Positions 55,401 to 64,000 of a stretch of 64,000 nt of DNA are shown piece after piece. The notes below the pieces were generated by a model. It worked only from the letters and a program-made list of their open reading frames with translations, did not search any database and was not told the DNA's origin. Origin of the DNA: Andrena cerasifolii (lineage: Eukaryota; Arthropoda; Insecta; Hymenoptera; Andrenidae); assembly GCF_050908995.1 (NCBI RefSeq), contig NC_135132.1, positions 2,661,001 to 2,725,000 on the forward strand, given 5' to 3'. Made by a program: the position numbers and the translations under genes. Each line of letters opens with the position of its first letter. The first letter of the stretch is position 1.

Positions 55401-58400
55401 TACCACAAATCAAACTAACTTTTTCAAAAATATTTTAAAGTAGTATTATTAAAATAATTAAAATAATTCATTACTTGAAATATTTATTTACTAATTTTGT
55501 ATTTGAAATATTTTTTATTAATTTTGTATTTGAAATATTTTTTATTAATTTTGTATTTGAAATAATTTTTATTAATTTTGTATTTGAAATAATTTTTGCA
55601 CAAATTTGCAGAGTTAATGCTGAATTTCGGTTTTTTTAATTGTCACCCCAACTTGAAAATTTGTTGTGATTGATGTCTCATCATACGGTATCATTTGACA
55701 CAAAATTCAGTTGCAAAATCGTGGGACCAAAAAGAGGCTAAAAAGGGCCTCATTTTTGGGTCACTCTTTATTTCCCGAAGTATTAACATGCATTTATGAA
55801 TCACCCTGTATGAATATAATTTACATATACAGTACACACTCGTTTTAAGCTCGTGTCTACCGTACGTTGTATGCCCGGCGACTATCCCCACCATTTCTTG
55901 GAATCCTTCGGACGAGAGTAATAAAACCCAATGAGCGAGCGAGAGGCTCTTCCATTTCCTCCCGCTCGCTCTTGGGTTTTCTCACTCGCGCCATTGGCCG
56001 CGCGGAATAGTGTCCACAACGCGCTGTACGCTCGCCGCCAGCCGCGTTCGACGGACTTATAACGAGTGTATAGCAATATTGAAGCCTACAATGCGCATGC
56101 CTAGAAAGAGATTGCAAACGTAGATGGAGCCACTGGCCCTCACCACTTTATAGCGCGCATAATATGAGCATAAACGAAATTTCTGATTCGAAGTTTCTCA
56201 GGAAATCTAGTACCGAGGCATGATTATTAGTTGGCTGACCCAAGACATCTCACAAAATTCTGTACTTCCCATTTACATTATAACCTCACTATTGTTCAAT
56301 ATATCTCCCTATACATACAATAATCTGTAATTTTTGGCAATAAGAATTGAAAAATTTCTGTGAAGAAACTCACTTTCTCAATTTAATTATGAGCATTAAA
56401 CTCCTTTCATATATAAACAAATTGCTTACAATCTTAACGAAATGAAACTACTTTGCATTGTTTAACAATAAAAACTATCTGTGATGTGTTATTTTAAAAT
56501 AATAGCACTTTTCATCATTTTATTTGTTTAATATACAATGTCCACTTATCTTTGAGCTTCTAAGAATTGAAGTTATTTGAAGTGAAAATGTAACGATTTT
56601 ATACAAAATTCATTCAATCTCTAGAAGATAAACAATATTAATGGTAATCATGGTTACTCGACATTTACAGCTACAAGATGCACCAGCAGCCATACAGCAA
56701 GGAAGACATTCTTTATCCAAGTTTGGTCATTGAGTCTTTCACTGTTGACAAATTAATTACTTACTTCGATCAATTTGACGCATCGATTAGTAACGGTTTA
56801 TTGGTTGAGAGTCAAGCTGAAGCTGAAAAGTCTTTAATCAAAATCAGACAGTATCGTCTGAATCACAAGCCATTCAACTTCCACATGGCAATTAATACTG
56901 CTAACCCAATGAAGGCATCAATAAGGATCTTCCTTGGACCAAAATATGACTCCCACCACAAGTTAATGGAACTCCCACAAAATCTTGAAGATTTCTACGA
57001 AATTGACAATTGGATGGTTGACTGTAAGTACTTCATTTTTCATATATGTACTTTAACATTGTTTCATCTATTGACTGATTATATCAAGCGCAAAAGAAAT
57101 ATCAATTTGATCTTTCCCTTTTCATAAAGTTATTTTGGTAACATTTCATTTTCATCGATGATGTTAAAATACCAAATAAATTTTTAATTAAACATTTTCC
57201 AATGCACATAATCTTGAAGAAATATAAATACATTCCTCTTCTTATCTAACAGGTACATTTATTCACGTGCACTATGTGCTATTATGAATAGTACATTTTT
57301 CAATAACAAATTAAGCCAAAATTTCCTACTAATATTTATTAATAATTATCCATACTTTGTGCAAAATCGATACATCACCATAGTTCTTCTGTCCAAGTAT
57401 TTGGATTTGTTGATAACTTAGCAATATGAATCTCTCCCAAACTCATATTTTCTTACATATTAACTTACGAATTTCAACTGTGATTAAATTTCCCCACTTC
57501 GCATATATTGATTCCGTGCTATTGTATTCCTTAAAAATTAACGCAATTCTATGACAATAGACATGATTCATCAAGAGTAGAATAGAAATAAATGCTACCT
57601 ATAATTTTGTGCAATTCTTACCACTTTCAGTGGCGTCGACGTGTTTTCACGCTGAAAGAATTTGAACAGTTACCTGACTTTGGTGTGATTTCACGTCGAT
57701 TCTTTTTGGAAAGTATCGAAATTATTGTTTAAGTATCCCTGCATGTTTACTTTGAAATCAACTCGAGCTCGGAGATTGCTTTTTATTTCGCCCGCTCGGA
57801 ACCGAGCCATGAGTCATCAAATAATTAAAAGTTATATTTCAATATTATTTATTAAATCTTTACGAGAACTTTATCATTTGGTTGGCGAGGATTTCCTGAT
57901 GAAAAGGAGTTCAAACACGACCTCACTTGGACTATTCTTAATTATACATAAAATAATTCGAATTACGTATAACTAAAAATATTCCAAATATGGCTGTGTT
58001 TGTACTGATATTAATCGAGAAAGCCTCATTCATTCATTGGTAATACTCTCAGGCAGATCCAATGAGAAATATAAAAACTTAATATTTTTATTGCTGTCCG
58101 CACGTATTCCAAAGGTGAGAGCGAACTGAACAAATGTTTCTCAGCAAAAGCGACTGCTTAGAAAAGCCTATCTATCTTGAAACGATATTTCGCCAAAGCG
58201 CTCAGAGTGTTAATATTCGAATATGGTACCTAATGGTACCTAATGGTACCTAATCCAGACCTAATGATACCTAATCCAGACCTAATGGTACCTAATGGTA
58301 CCTAACCCAGACCTAATGGTACCTAATGGTACCTAACCTAGACCTAATGGTACCTAATGGTACCTTTTTTTTAACGTGGAGAAATCCCTAACGGATACCC

Positions 58401-59246
58401 CTAACCCTCGGGGGAGGGTCAGGGGTTATGTGGGGCTTGCACCCACTAAAACTCCACGGTGGTCGTCCTCGGATGCGGAGTAGCGCGCCTGAGGAGGAGG
58501 ACTTGATGCGGGAGCAAGCTAGCGATTCGTCCGCTTGCCCCCCCCTCACGCGCATGATGTTGATGCATACTCCGCACCGATTCCCCGAAGACTCGGGGAC
58601 TTCCCTGGGGAGAACCTAATGGTACCTAACCCAGACCTAATGGTACCAAATGGTACATATTCGAATATTAACACTCTGAGTGCTTTGGCGAAATATCGTT
58701 TTAAGATAGATAGGCTTTACTAAGCAGTCGCTTTTGCTGAGAAACATTTGTTCAGTTCGCCCTCACCTTTGGAATCTGTGCTTTGGCGAAATGTCATTAT
58801 AATTTAGATAATTTATTAATATTTATTCAAATTTTTCAACAGTGAACGCTGGAACAAACAAGATTGTGCGTAGTAGCCGAAACTGCTTCTTCTTAAGCCC
58901 CGATCAAGAACCGAGCGAATTGTTCTATCACAGACTAATGAAGTCCCTCGACGACGGCGAAGAATTCACTTACAACGAAAGGATTTCCGGCTTCCCAGAG
59001 AGACTGTTGTTGCCAAAAGGCAAGAGGGAAGGAATGCCATTCCAATTATTCGTGTACGTGAGCCCAGTGTCTGCAGAACAAGTGTATACTTCTAGAATAT
59101 GGGGTAATTACAAGCTTGACGAGAAACCATTTGGCTTCCCTCTGGATAAGCCGGTTTATGACTACAACTATGATGGACCCAACATGGCGTTCAAAGACGT
59201 TCTTATTTATCATAAGGAGGAATTCGATATGAATATTCCTTATTGA
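46254..59246 (+). CDS. Hexamerin gene 3 (whole coding span, six exons)
   Basis: The third tandem hexamerin. Joined exons (46254-46469, 47326-47662, 52241-52650, 54599-54915, 56671-57023, 58843-59246) give 2037 nt, or 678 aa plus stop. If an alternative exon 2 donor nine bases earlier is used, it is 675 aa. The signal peptide MLRFWLLGLLAVGFATA leaves a mature N-terminus EYYDNK, typical of hexamerin-70 proteins. The M domain shows EDIGLSAYYFYFRQNYP (221-237) with no copper histidines, and His259 in YGHKQL survives. A sequon NYS lies at 200-202. The C domain ends DKPVYDYNYDGPNM and closes at NIPY. It is rich in aromatic residues, as in arylphorin-like storage proteins, and shares the exon structure of gene 1 without the extra intron of gene 2. 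Confidence 0.95.
46934..47221. mobile_element. TTAA-flanked MITE (intron 1 of gene 3)
   Basis: TTAA at both edges, with inverted ends CCCCGCTGGAGGCGC and GCGCCTCCCGCCGAG. A piggyBac-type target and about 290 bp, ending about 100 bp before exon 2. Confidence 0.7.
47326..47662 (+). CDS. Hexamerin 3, coding exon 2
   Basis: N domain, with LFNVFYAANDFDIFYKTALW and LPAPYEMYPYAFF. The acceptor is CGTTCAG|ACGG. Two phase-1 donors are possible: CTGG|GTAATT (used here, giving a loop length close to the paralogues) and TTTG|GTAAAC nine bases earlier. Confidence 0.88.
49347..49669 (+). mobile_element. Helitron-like non-autonomous element (intron 2 of gene 3)
   Basis: It begins TCTATACTATTG after an A. 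It ends with hairpin TTCGGGCTAAGCCGA, then GGGATGCTAG before a T. A 5' TC, a 3' CTAG and insertion between A and T all fit Helitrons. Confidence 0.75.
50376..50888. mobile_element. hAT-type element with an internal tandem triplication (intron 2 of gene 3)
   Basis: Termini CAGTGGCAGATTTAA and TTAAATCCGCCACTG are flanked by an exact 8-bp duplication CCGTTACA. Inside, a block starting GGTAGTTTACTA repeats at 50449, 50592 and 50731 (periods 143 and 139 bp). Confidence 0.85.
51325..52021. mobile_element. hAT-type element (intron 2 of gene 3)
   Basis: Termini CAGGAATCGAAAAAGTTCTG and CAGAACCCTTTCGAACCCTG are flanked by an exact 8-bp duplication GTTTAAAC. 697 bp, AT-rich, non-coding. The right edge is about 220 bp upstream of exon 3. 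Confidence 0.85.
52241..52650 (+). CDS. Hexamerin 3, coding exon 3
   Basis: First part of the M domain, rich in Tyr and Phe, through NRYNLERLSNDL to QNKFKYMK. The acceptor is TTATTTTCAG|ACAC and the donor ATGAAG|GTAACT in phase 0. No intron interrupts the LINRYNLERL run that is split in gene 2. Confidence 0.93.
52720..52961. mobile_element. hAT-like MITE (intron 3 of gene 3)
   Basis: Imperfect inverted ends GGAGGGATGTTCAAC and GTTCGACACTCCT are flanked by GGTCTATG and GATCTATG, which match at seven of eight positions. GC-rich interior. Confidence 0.6.
52973..53697. mobile_element. Fold-back element (intron 3 of gene 3)
   Basis: Arms of about 190 bp (about 52973-53165 and 53505-53697) pair, with landmarks TTCTTTGGGCTAAAAACATA on the left and TATGTTTTTAGCCCAAAGAA on the right. 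TTAA sits at the left edge only. Confidence 0.75.
54599..54915 (+). CDS. Hexamerin 3, coding exon 4
   Basis: M domain, with INIYTPEGLNMLGN and MRDPAFYRLYKRI. The acceptor is TCATTGCAG|GAAA and the donor AAAAG|GTAAGA in phase 2. Confidence 0.93.
55474..55588 (+). repeat. 30-bp AT-rich tandem repeat (intron 4 of gene 3)
   Basis: About four units of TTGAAATATTTTTTATTAAT followed by TTTGTAT, with minor variants. Confidence 0.8.
55838..56067. mobile_element. Small inverted-repeat element related to part of 28439-29355
   Basis: Ends ACTCGTTTTAAG and CTTATAACGAGT. Its interior shares CGGCGACTATCCCCACCATT and GCCGCGCGGAA with the inner element of gene 2 intron 4, so the two are family members. Confidence 0.6.
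56671..57023 (+). CDS. Hexamerin 3, coding exon 5
   Basis: C domain start, with IESFTVDKLITYFDQFDAS and RIFLGP. The acceptor is ACATTTACAG|CTAC and the donor TGACT|GTAAGT in phase 1. Confidence 0.93.
58226..58650 (+). repeat. GGTACC-containing minisatellite interrupted by an insertion
   Basis: Units of CCTAATGGTA or CCTAATCCAGA alternate from 58226 to about 58365 and resume at 58615. The 250-bp block between them is unrelated. Confidence 0.75.
58367..58613 (-). mobile_element. Possible non-LTR retrotransposon 3' fragment in minus orientation
   Basis: A T run at the left edge (a poly-A tail when read on the minus strand) is followed by GC-rich sequence. On the minus strand it contains GGAGTTTTAGTGGGTGCAAG and CCCCACATAACCCC, which resembles 3' regions of R1/Jockey-type LINEs. 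The family assignment is from memory of such ends and unverified. Confidence 0.35.
58843..59246 (+). CDS. Hexamerin 3, coding exon 6 and stop
   Basis: C domain end, with SGFPERLLLPKGKREGM and GFPLDKP, closing with NIPY and TGA. The acceptor is TTTCAACAG|TGAA; the phase-1 junction restores Leu. Confidence 0.93.
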
Positions 59247-59304
59247 TTACTATCCTCTTCCTTTTGTATCTTTTGAAATTATTTCTACAATAACATAATT
59301 GCAT

Positions 59305-59310
59305 AATAAA
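59305..59310 (+). terminator. Polyadenylation signal of gene 3
   Basis: AATAAA lies about 60 nt after the stop codon. Confidence 0.75.
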
Positions 59311-61203
59311 CGTTATTATATTCTTATAACTTGTTCTACTTTCTTTCATTTCCCATACCTTCTTCCAACATAGCGTATCAAATATTTTCGCAGATTATTC
59401 GGCACGACATCGACAATGTAAAACTGTCCTTATGAAACAATATTGAATCTGATAATTTCAAGTAATTTTTTTAAACTTCCTTTTTCTCTATAAGTTTATT
59501 TTTTTATCGAAGTAATTAATAACCCGTGTATTTGCAAAATGTGCAGGCCACTTTCACAGTTAGACACGCCACACGGTGTTCCGAACTATTGAAATCCGGA
59601 ATCGGGGAAAAACCCAAGGCTTTCCCTCAGCGAGCAACGCTACCTTGCATTATCACCTTCGTTTCAAAATGATGAATAGTAAAATGACATTTTACGTCCA
59701 CTTTAAGTGAATCAATGGCATCAATTTCTTTCTAACTTATCTGGAAAGCTCGGATCAGTGCAGGTATTCGAACTTCGAACATTTTCCTGAGCAATTTCAA
59801 ACTGCAATTTGAAACACCAGACTTAGCATCTTAAACCGTGTAAATGGAATATATTTCAGAAATCCCGCGCTTTAAGGAGTTGAATACCCTTGACAGGTCG
59901 GAAAATAGGGTAATTTTTACGAGTTTTTTTCATATAAAGAAACGTCATATTTAAAAATCAAGATATACACCTTGGTGTGTATAAATTAAGCTGTAGATAT
60001 TCCTTTCAAAAAGTATATTAAGAAATTGTGCCTTAGCAGCTCCATCTACCAAGGCCTGTTCATAATTACAGCATTTGCGGTAGGGGAAACCGGGGCAAAG
60101 TGAACCTCGGGGTAAAATGAGCTTCCTTAATTTGTTCTTTAACAAAAGAATAAATTTACAGATTTCGGTGACGTAATAAATGCATGTAATATAAGAATGA
60201 TAATTATGCACATTCAGATATCGAAAAATGTAAATTCATTTAAAAAAGTAGAAATTAATTTTTAGATACTTCCGATTGGTTTTCTTTTCCATTTAGCTTT
60301 TCGGAAAAATGAGTCATGAATGTGATATTTTAACTCCAAATTTTTTCTGCGTGTTTAAAACAAGCTTATAAACATACACGTACACGCGTTTGCGAAAACA
60401 TTAAATAGCACATTTGGGAATTTACAGCGAAAACTAACATATTTTCCGGTTTGGCCACGAAGAATAGCACGTTTTGGATTATACTGCAGAAACTATCACG
60501 TTTCAGCGCGTGGTCAGTTTAAAAGAATCCAACTGTTGAAAATATTGTTTAATAAATAATAATTCCATCTAATCTCCAAAAGACAACACATATGGCAATT
60601 TTAATCTACATAATTTAAGTAAGGGAGAGTGGGGGAATTGCGACCGCGGGGTAAACCCGAACATGCTACTTTTAGTGGCAAACCGCTCAAACGTGCTAGT
60701 TTTCGCAGCGAAAACAGAAACGTGATAGTTTTCGTCAGAACGAAGACAAACGTGCTACTTTTCGTAAGAAAATTGAAACGTGCTACTTTTCGTAACGCAC
60801 GTCGATTATAGTCTGAAGAAAATTCGCGCAAAAGTTTATTCAAATGGGTCCAGTAATCTCTGAGATATTTTTAGTCCCGCAAATGCTGTAACTATGAAGA
60901 GGCCTTGGCAGAACGGGCTGCTATGGCACCATTTCTTAAGGAGGTTCCATATCGGAATACAAATGATAAGAAAGCTTTGAAAAGTGTTTTAATCTAATGT
61001 TCAAAGTGTAATCCGCATTGTGTCAAAATTTCAAGTCGACTGACTGGACGGTTTTTGAAAAAATTGAAATCAAAGTTGCGCTCTTATACACAGGCTCTTA
61101 TGGGAGAAGCGGTAAAATTTCTATAAAATGTTACACAGAGTCTTTGAAAATGATAAGAAAGTTCTAAACAATGTTGCAATGAAAAGCTTAAATATTCCTG
61201 GTG
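59311..61203. other. Downstream intergenic, degenerate repeat near 60655-60800
   Basis: No gene seen. Motifs ACGTGCTACTTTTCGT and ACGTGATAGTTTTCGT recur at roughly 35-bp spacing around 60655-60800, a decayed tandem repeat. Similar fragments appear near 60430-60500. Confidence 0.45.
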
Positions 61204-61584
61204 AACATAAGTACTAAATTCAAATCTCTTTCTTTTTTCATCTTTGTCATGTATGTACGAACGTGTTCATATACTTCTCTTTATTTTATCTTTCTTTTCT
61301 TCTTCCTTTTTTTTCTTTTTTTTGCCTTTGTATGCGTTATATTTCGGTCGTGTCTAACAGCAAATATAGAAATTTTTATTTTCATTAGTGTTAAAACTTT
61401 AAATAGTGCAAGGTTGAGCTAAATACCAAACTGTGACGTCATTCGGGCCTTTACGTGTAATCGCTTTTACCGGAAAAGTTTTATCCATTTTTTATTATTT
61501 TATATTATAATTTATGAATATATGTCAAACGAGCATTGTACACAGTCTTGCACAGTTTTATTCAATATATGGAATACAATTTTC

Positions 61585-61704
61585 GTCAACGACCATTCTA
61601 CGCCGGAAAAACACCAGTTCTCGTCTGATCACTGAAGTTAAGCGGCATTGGGCGTGGTTAGTACTTGGATGGGTGACCGCTTGGGAATACCGCGTGTTGT
61701 TGGC
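61585..61704 (+). rRNA. 5S rRNA, full length, left-arm copy
   Basis: A 120-nt sequence from GTCAACGACC to GTTGTTGGC. It has the conserved TCTCGTCTGATCACTGAAGT core and the GGATGGGTGACCGC box of the internal Pol III promoter. Terminal stem I can form. A run of nine T follows as terminator, and a TATATGG-like box lies about 18 nt upstream. It differs from the right-arm copy at four positions, three of them in the normally conserved CCATACCA region, so it may be degenerating. Confidence 0.8.
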
Positions 61705-62475
61705 ATTTTTTTTTCTCTCCTCCTATTTTATTTATACCTCCTGCTTTTATTTATCCCACAAAATTACATTTTTTTAAAAAAAAGGTACAAAAAAGTGCGC
61801 CAAGTATACGCGCGCGCGCAGACGAACAAAAAAAAACTGTTGTAAATTTATTAATGTGCTATATTTACCTTTACAAAACTAATGATATACAAAAATTGCG
61901 CCAATATTTTTGCAGATATATTTTTATAGAAATAAATATTTCAATACCAATAAATATTTTATTCGAAATACTTGGCGCTGCGCTCCGAATTGGTGTTACT
62001 AAACTGAATAAATATGTATAAATTGCATTAATATTTTTCTTTCTTTCTTGTCTCAGTGGTATCTTGTCTTATTTTATTATTTACACCAAGACAATTAACA
62101 TTTTTTTGGTTTCGCAGCGCCAAGTATTTTGAATAAAATATTTATTGGTATTGAAATATTTATTTCTATAAAAATATATCTACTTAATATTATTATCTTC
62201 TTTGTTTCTTCCAATGATGAATCTTTTATTCAATTTAAATTCAATTGTTTGTACAAGCAGTCGTTGTTATAATTGGCGCAATTTTTGTATATCATTAGTT
62301 TTGTAAAGGTAAATATAGCACATTAATAAATTTACGACAGGTTTTTTTTGTTCGTCTGCGCGCGCGCGCATACTTGGCGCATGTTTTTGAACCTTTTTTG
62401 TAGAAAAAAGGTAATTTTGTGGGAATAAATAAAAGCAGGAGGTATAAATAAAATAGGAGCAGAGAAAAAAAAAAT

Positions 62476-62595
62476 GCCAACGACACGCGGTATTCCCAAG
62501 CGGTCACCCATCCAAGTACTAACCACGCCCAATGCCGCTTAACTTCAGTGATCAGACGAGAACTGGTGTTTTTCCAGCGTGGTATGGTCGTTGAC
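62476..62595 (-). rRNA. 5S rRNA, full length, right-arm copy
   Basis: 120 nt on the minus strand, with the canonical GACCATACCACGCTGG 5' region, the same core and internal promoter boxes, and a fully pairing terminal stem (GTCAACGAC with GTCGTTGGC). A ten-T terminator follows and a TATATGG box lies upstream. Of the copies here it looks the most intact and the likeliest to be transcribed. Confidence 0.85.
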
Positions 62596-63089
62596 GAAAG
62601 TTGTGGTCCATATATTGAATAAAACTGTACAAAATCTAACTCGTTTGACATATATTCATAAATTATAATATAAAATAATACAAAATGGATAAAACTTTTC
62701 CGGTAAAAGCGATTGGTCGTAAAGGCCCGAATGACGTCACAGTTTGGTAGTTAGCTCAACCTTGCGCCATTTAAAGTTTTAACACTAATGAAAATTAAAA
62801 TTTCTATATTTGCTGTTAGACACGACCGAAATATAACGCATACAAAGAAGACAAAAAATAAAGAAATTAAGAAAAAGTAAAAAGAAAAGAAAGATAAAAT
62901 AAAGAGAAGTATATGAACACGTTCATATATAACATGAAAAAGATGAAAAAAAGAAAGAGATTTGAATTTAGTACTTATTTTCAATAGGTACAGAATATTT
63001 TCATTTACCGTTTACATTTTAATTATTCACATTATTAAGGACCATTATTTACATTTCAATAGATAAATAGTTCCTAAAATATTCGCAAC

Positions 63090-63300
63090 ATTTGTATAGC
63101 TCGAAACGTTCAAACGTCAAGCTACTCGACCAAGTCGGTATGCTCGAACTTTTCGAGCTGCTCGGAAAAATTCGAAAACTTGATTCTTTCGAGCCGCTCG
63201 GTTTTTCCGAGTACTCGGCTCGGCTCGGTTCTTTCGAGCCGCTCGGTTTTTACGAGTACTCGACTCGGCTCGGCTCGCTTTTTTCGAGTACTCGTAGTTC
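63090..63300. repeat. GAGTACTCG-type palindromic low-complexity repeat
   Basis: Repeated GAGCCGCTCGGTTTTTCCGA and CGAGTACTCG units, similar in style to the interior of the 9259-9749 element. No clear ends. Confidence 0.6.
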
Positions 63301-64000
63301 AAACGGCCTTAAATTTCCTGAAGTGTGGCCTGTGTCACCTGTGTGGCTCGACGCTTTGCAAACTAAAATAAAAGGACGCCGACGCCGACGCCGACGGTCA
63401 TCACCAGTCGCATCAGCGGACGATCGAAACGTTACTCGCCTTCAGAGCCATAGATATATGTAATGGGCCAACAGTACCGTTAGAAAAGTACGCAACAGAG
63501 GTCTCCTTTAGCTGATGCTGACACGAGCGCCTCTTTTCGTGCAGGAAGTCTCCACTATGTGGCAGCACTAATAATCTTGCAGTCGCATGACGTTCGCTTT
63601 GTCAATACTCTTATTATTAAACACTTTGAACCATTTCTGATCCATAAGCTTGTTAAAGTTTTTATTAAATTTCGGTCGCAAAATTATATTAGTCTCTTTA
63701 GGTCAAGTAATTCATACGCGCAACTGGTACAACACATAAAAGTTATGCTGACCTCTCGATGGTGTAGACGAAATTATGTTGCTCTGTCGGTAACCGGGAC
63801 TGGTGCATGAGGAATTTAAATGGGTATTCTGGTCTGACGGGTAAAAAAGAATCGATTTTTTTTGCATTTTCTACTGGCATATTATATGGGTAATACGTGT
63901 GCAAAAGGATTTTTTCCAATTCGTAATATTTGCAGATTTACAGGGTGCAGAATAGGAGGCCCAGGCGAGGTATAGGATAGACCTATCAACCAATGCATTT
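63301..64000. other. Right edge, no gene seen
   Basis: A short GCCGAC trinucleotide-pair repeat lies at about 63376-63396. The rest shows no supported exon or repeat boundary. Confidence 0.4.

Larger units (their letters stand above)
58106..58775. mobile_element. Fold-back element with GGTACC minisatellite core (intron 5 of gene 3)
   Basis: Arms of about 125 bp (58106-58230 and 58648-58775) are close reverse complements. Landmarks are ATTCCAAAGGTGAG on the left and CTCACCTTTGGAAT on the right. Between them lies a CCTAATGGTACCTAATGG array. It ends about 70 bp before exon 6 of gene 3. Confidence 0.8.
61204..62983. repeat. About 1.8-kb palindrome containing two inverted 5S rRNA copies
   Basis: The left arm starts near AAGTACTAAATTCAAATCTC and the right arm ends with GAGATTTGAATTTAGTACTT. 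Complementarity runs inward through the pyrimidine-rich stretch, the 5S copies, the (CG)n tract and the AATAAATATTTCAATACCAA block. It stops about 130 bp around 61985-62110. The arms differ by scattered substitutions and small indels, so the palindrome is not brand new. Confidence 0.9.

Noticed and set aside
61514..62651. Frames of 66-118 codons overlapping the 5S copies
   Set aside because: They translate 5S rRNA and its flanks. The same peptide arises from both arms because the DNA is a palindrome.
59311..64000. Search for a fourth hexamerin after gene 3
   Set aside because: No frame resembling any of the six exon types was found in the remaining sequence, nor in 1-5000.

Overview
This window comes from an insect nuclear genome, most likely a hymenopteran. 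The genome is AT-rich and very repeat-dense. Genes have GT-AG introns, TATA boxes and AATAAA polyadenylation signals. The only protein-coding genes I can support are three complete hexamerin (larval storage protein) genes in tandem, all on the + strand. They match the hymenopteran hexamerin-70 type most closely, but order-level placement is inference.

Layout. Positions 1-5000 hold a 5S rRNA-like fragment cut by the window edge, a large fold-back element, a Helitron-like end and a decayed zinc-finger ORF. Hexamerin gene 1 runs 5068-13100 (six coding exons, 681 aa). A repeat-filled spacer follows, with two copies of one near-perfect fold-back family at 13.5 and 17.9 kb. Hexamerin gene 2 runs 20097-34232 (seven coding exons, 685 aa). 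Its introns are swollen by nested hAT-type miniature elements and palindromic minisatellites. The 34-46 kb spacer holds a Helitron carrying two later insertions, several short inverted-repeat elements, a hAT and a Tc1-like transposase relic. Hexamerin gene 3 runs 46254-59246 (six coding exons, about 678 aa). The last 2.8 kb is dominated by a palindrome of about 1.8 kb with one full-length 5S rRNA copy in each arm.

How the genes relate. All three encode a signal peptide, then the hemocyanin-type N, M and C domains. Exon lengths are almost the same from gene to gene, and intron phases are identical (0,1,0,2,1). They are therefore tandem duplicates of one ancestor. All have lost most copper-site histidines, as expected of hexamerins, which store amino acids rather than carry oxygen. 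Gene 2 has one extra phase-2 intron inside the M domain. Gene 1 has a methionine-rich C-terminal domain and a possible 81-nt alternative acceptor at exon 5. The genes probably encode subunits that are secreted from fat body into haemolymph and form hexamers, which is known for the family and not shown here.

Many repeats could be bounded by target-site duplications read directly: exact or near-exact 8-bp repeats (hAT type), TTAA (piggyBac type), TA (Tc1/mariner type), and Helitron CTAG/CTAA ends. I found no convincing undescribed gene system. The most unusual structures are the 5S-bearing palindrome, hAT-bounded elements filled with self-complementary minisatellites, and inverted MITE copies flanking exons 2-4 of gene 1.
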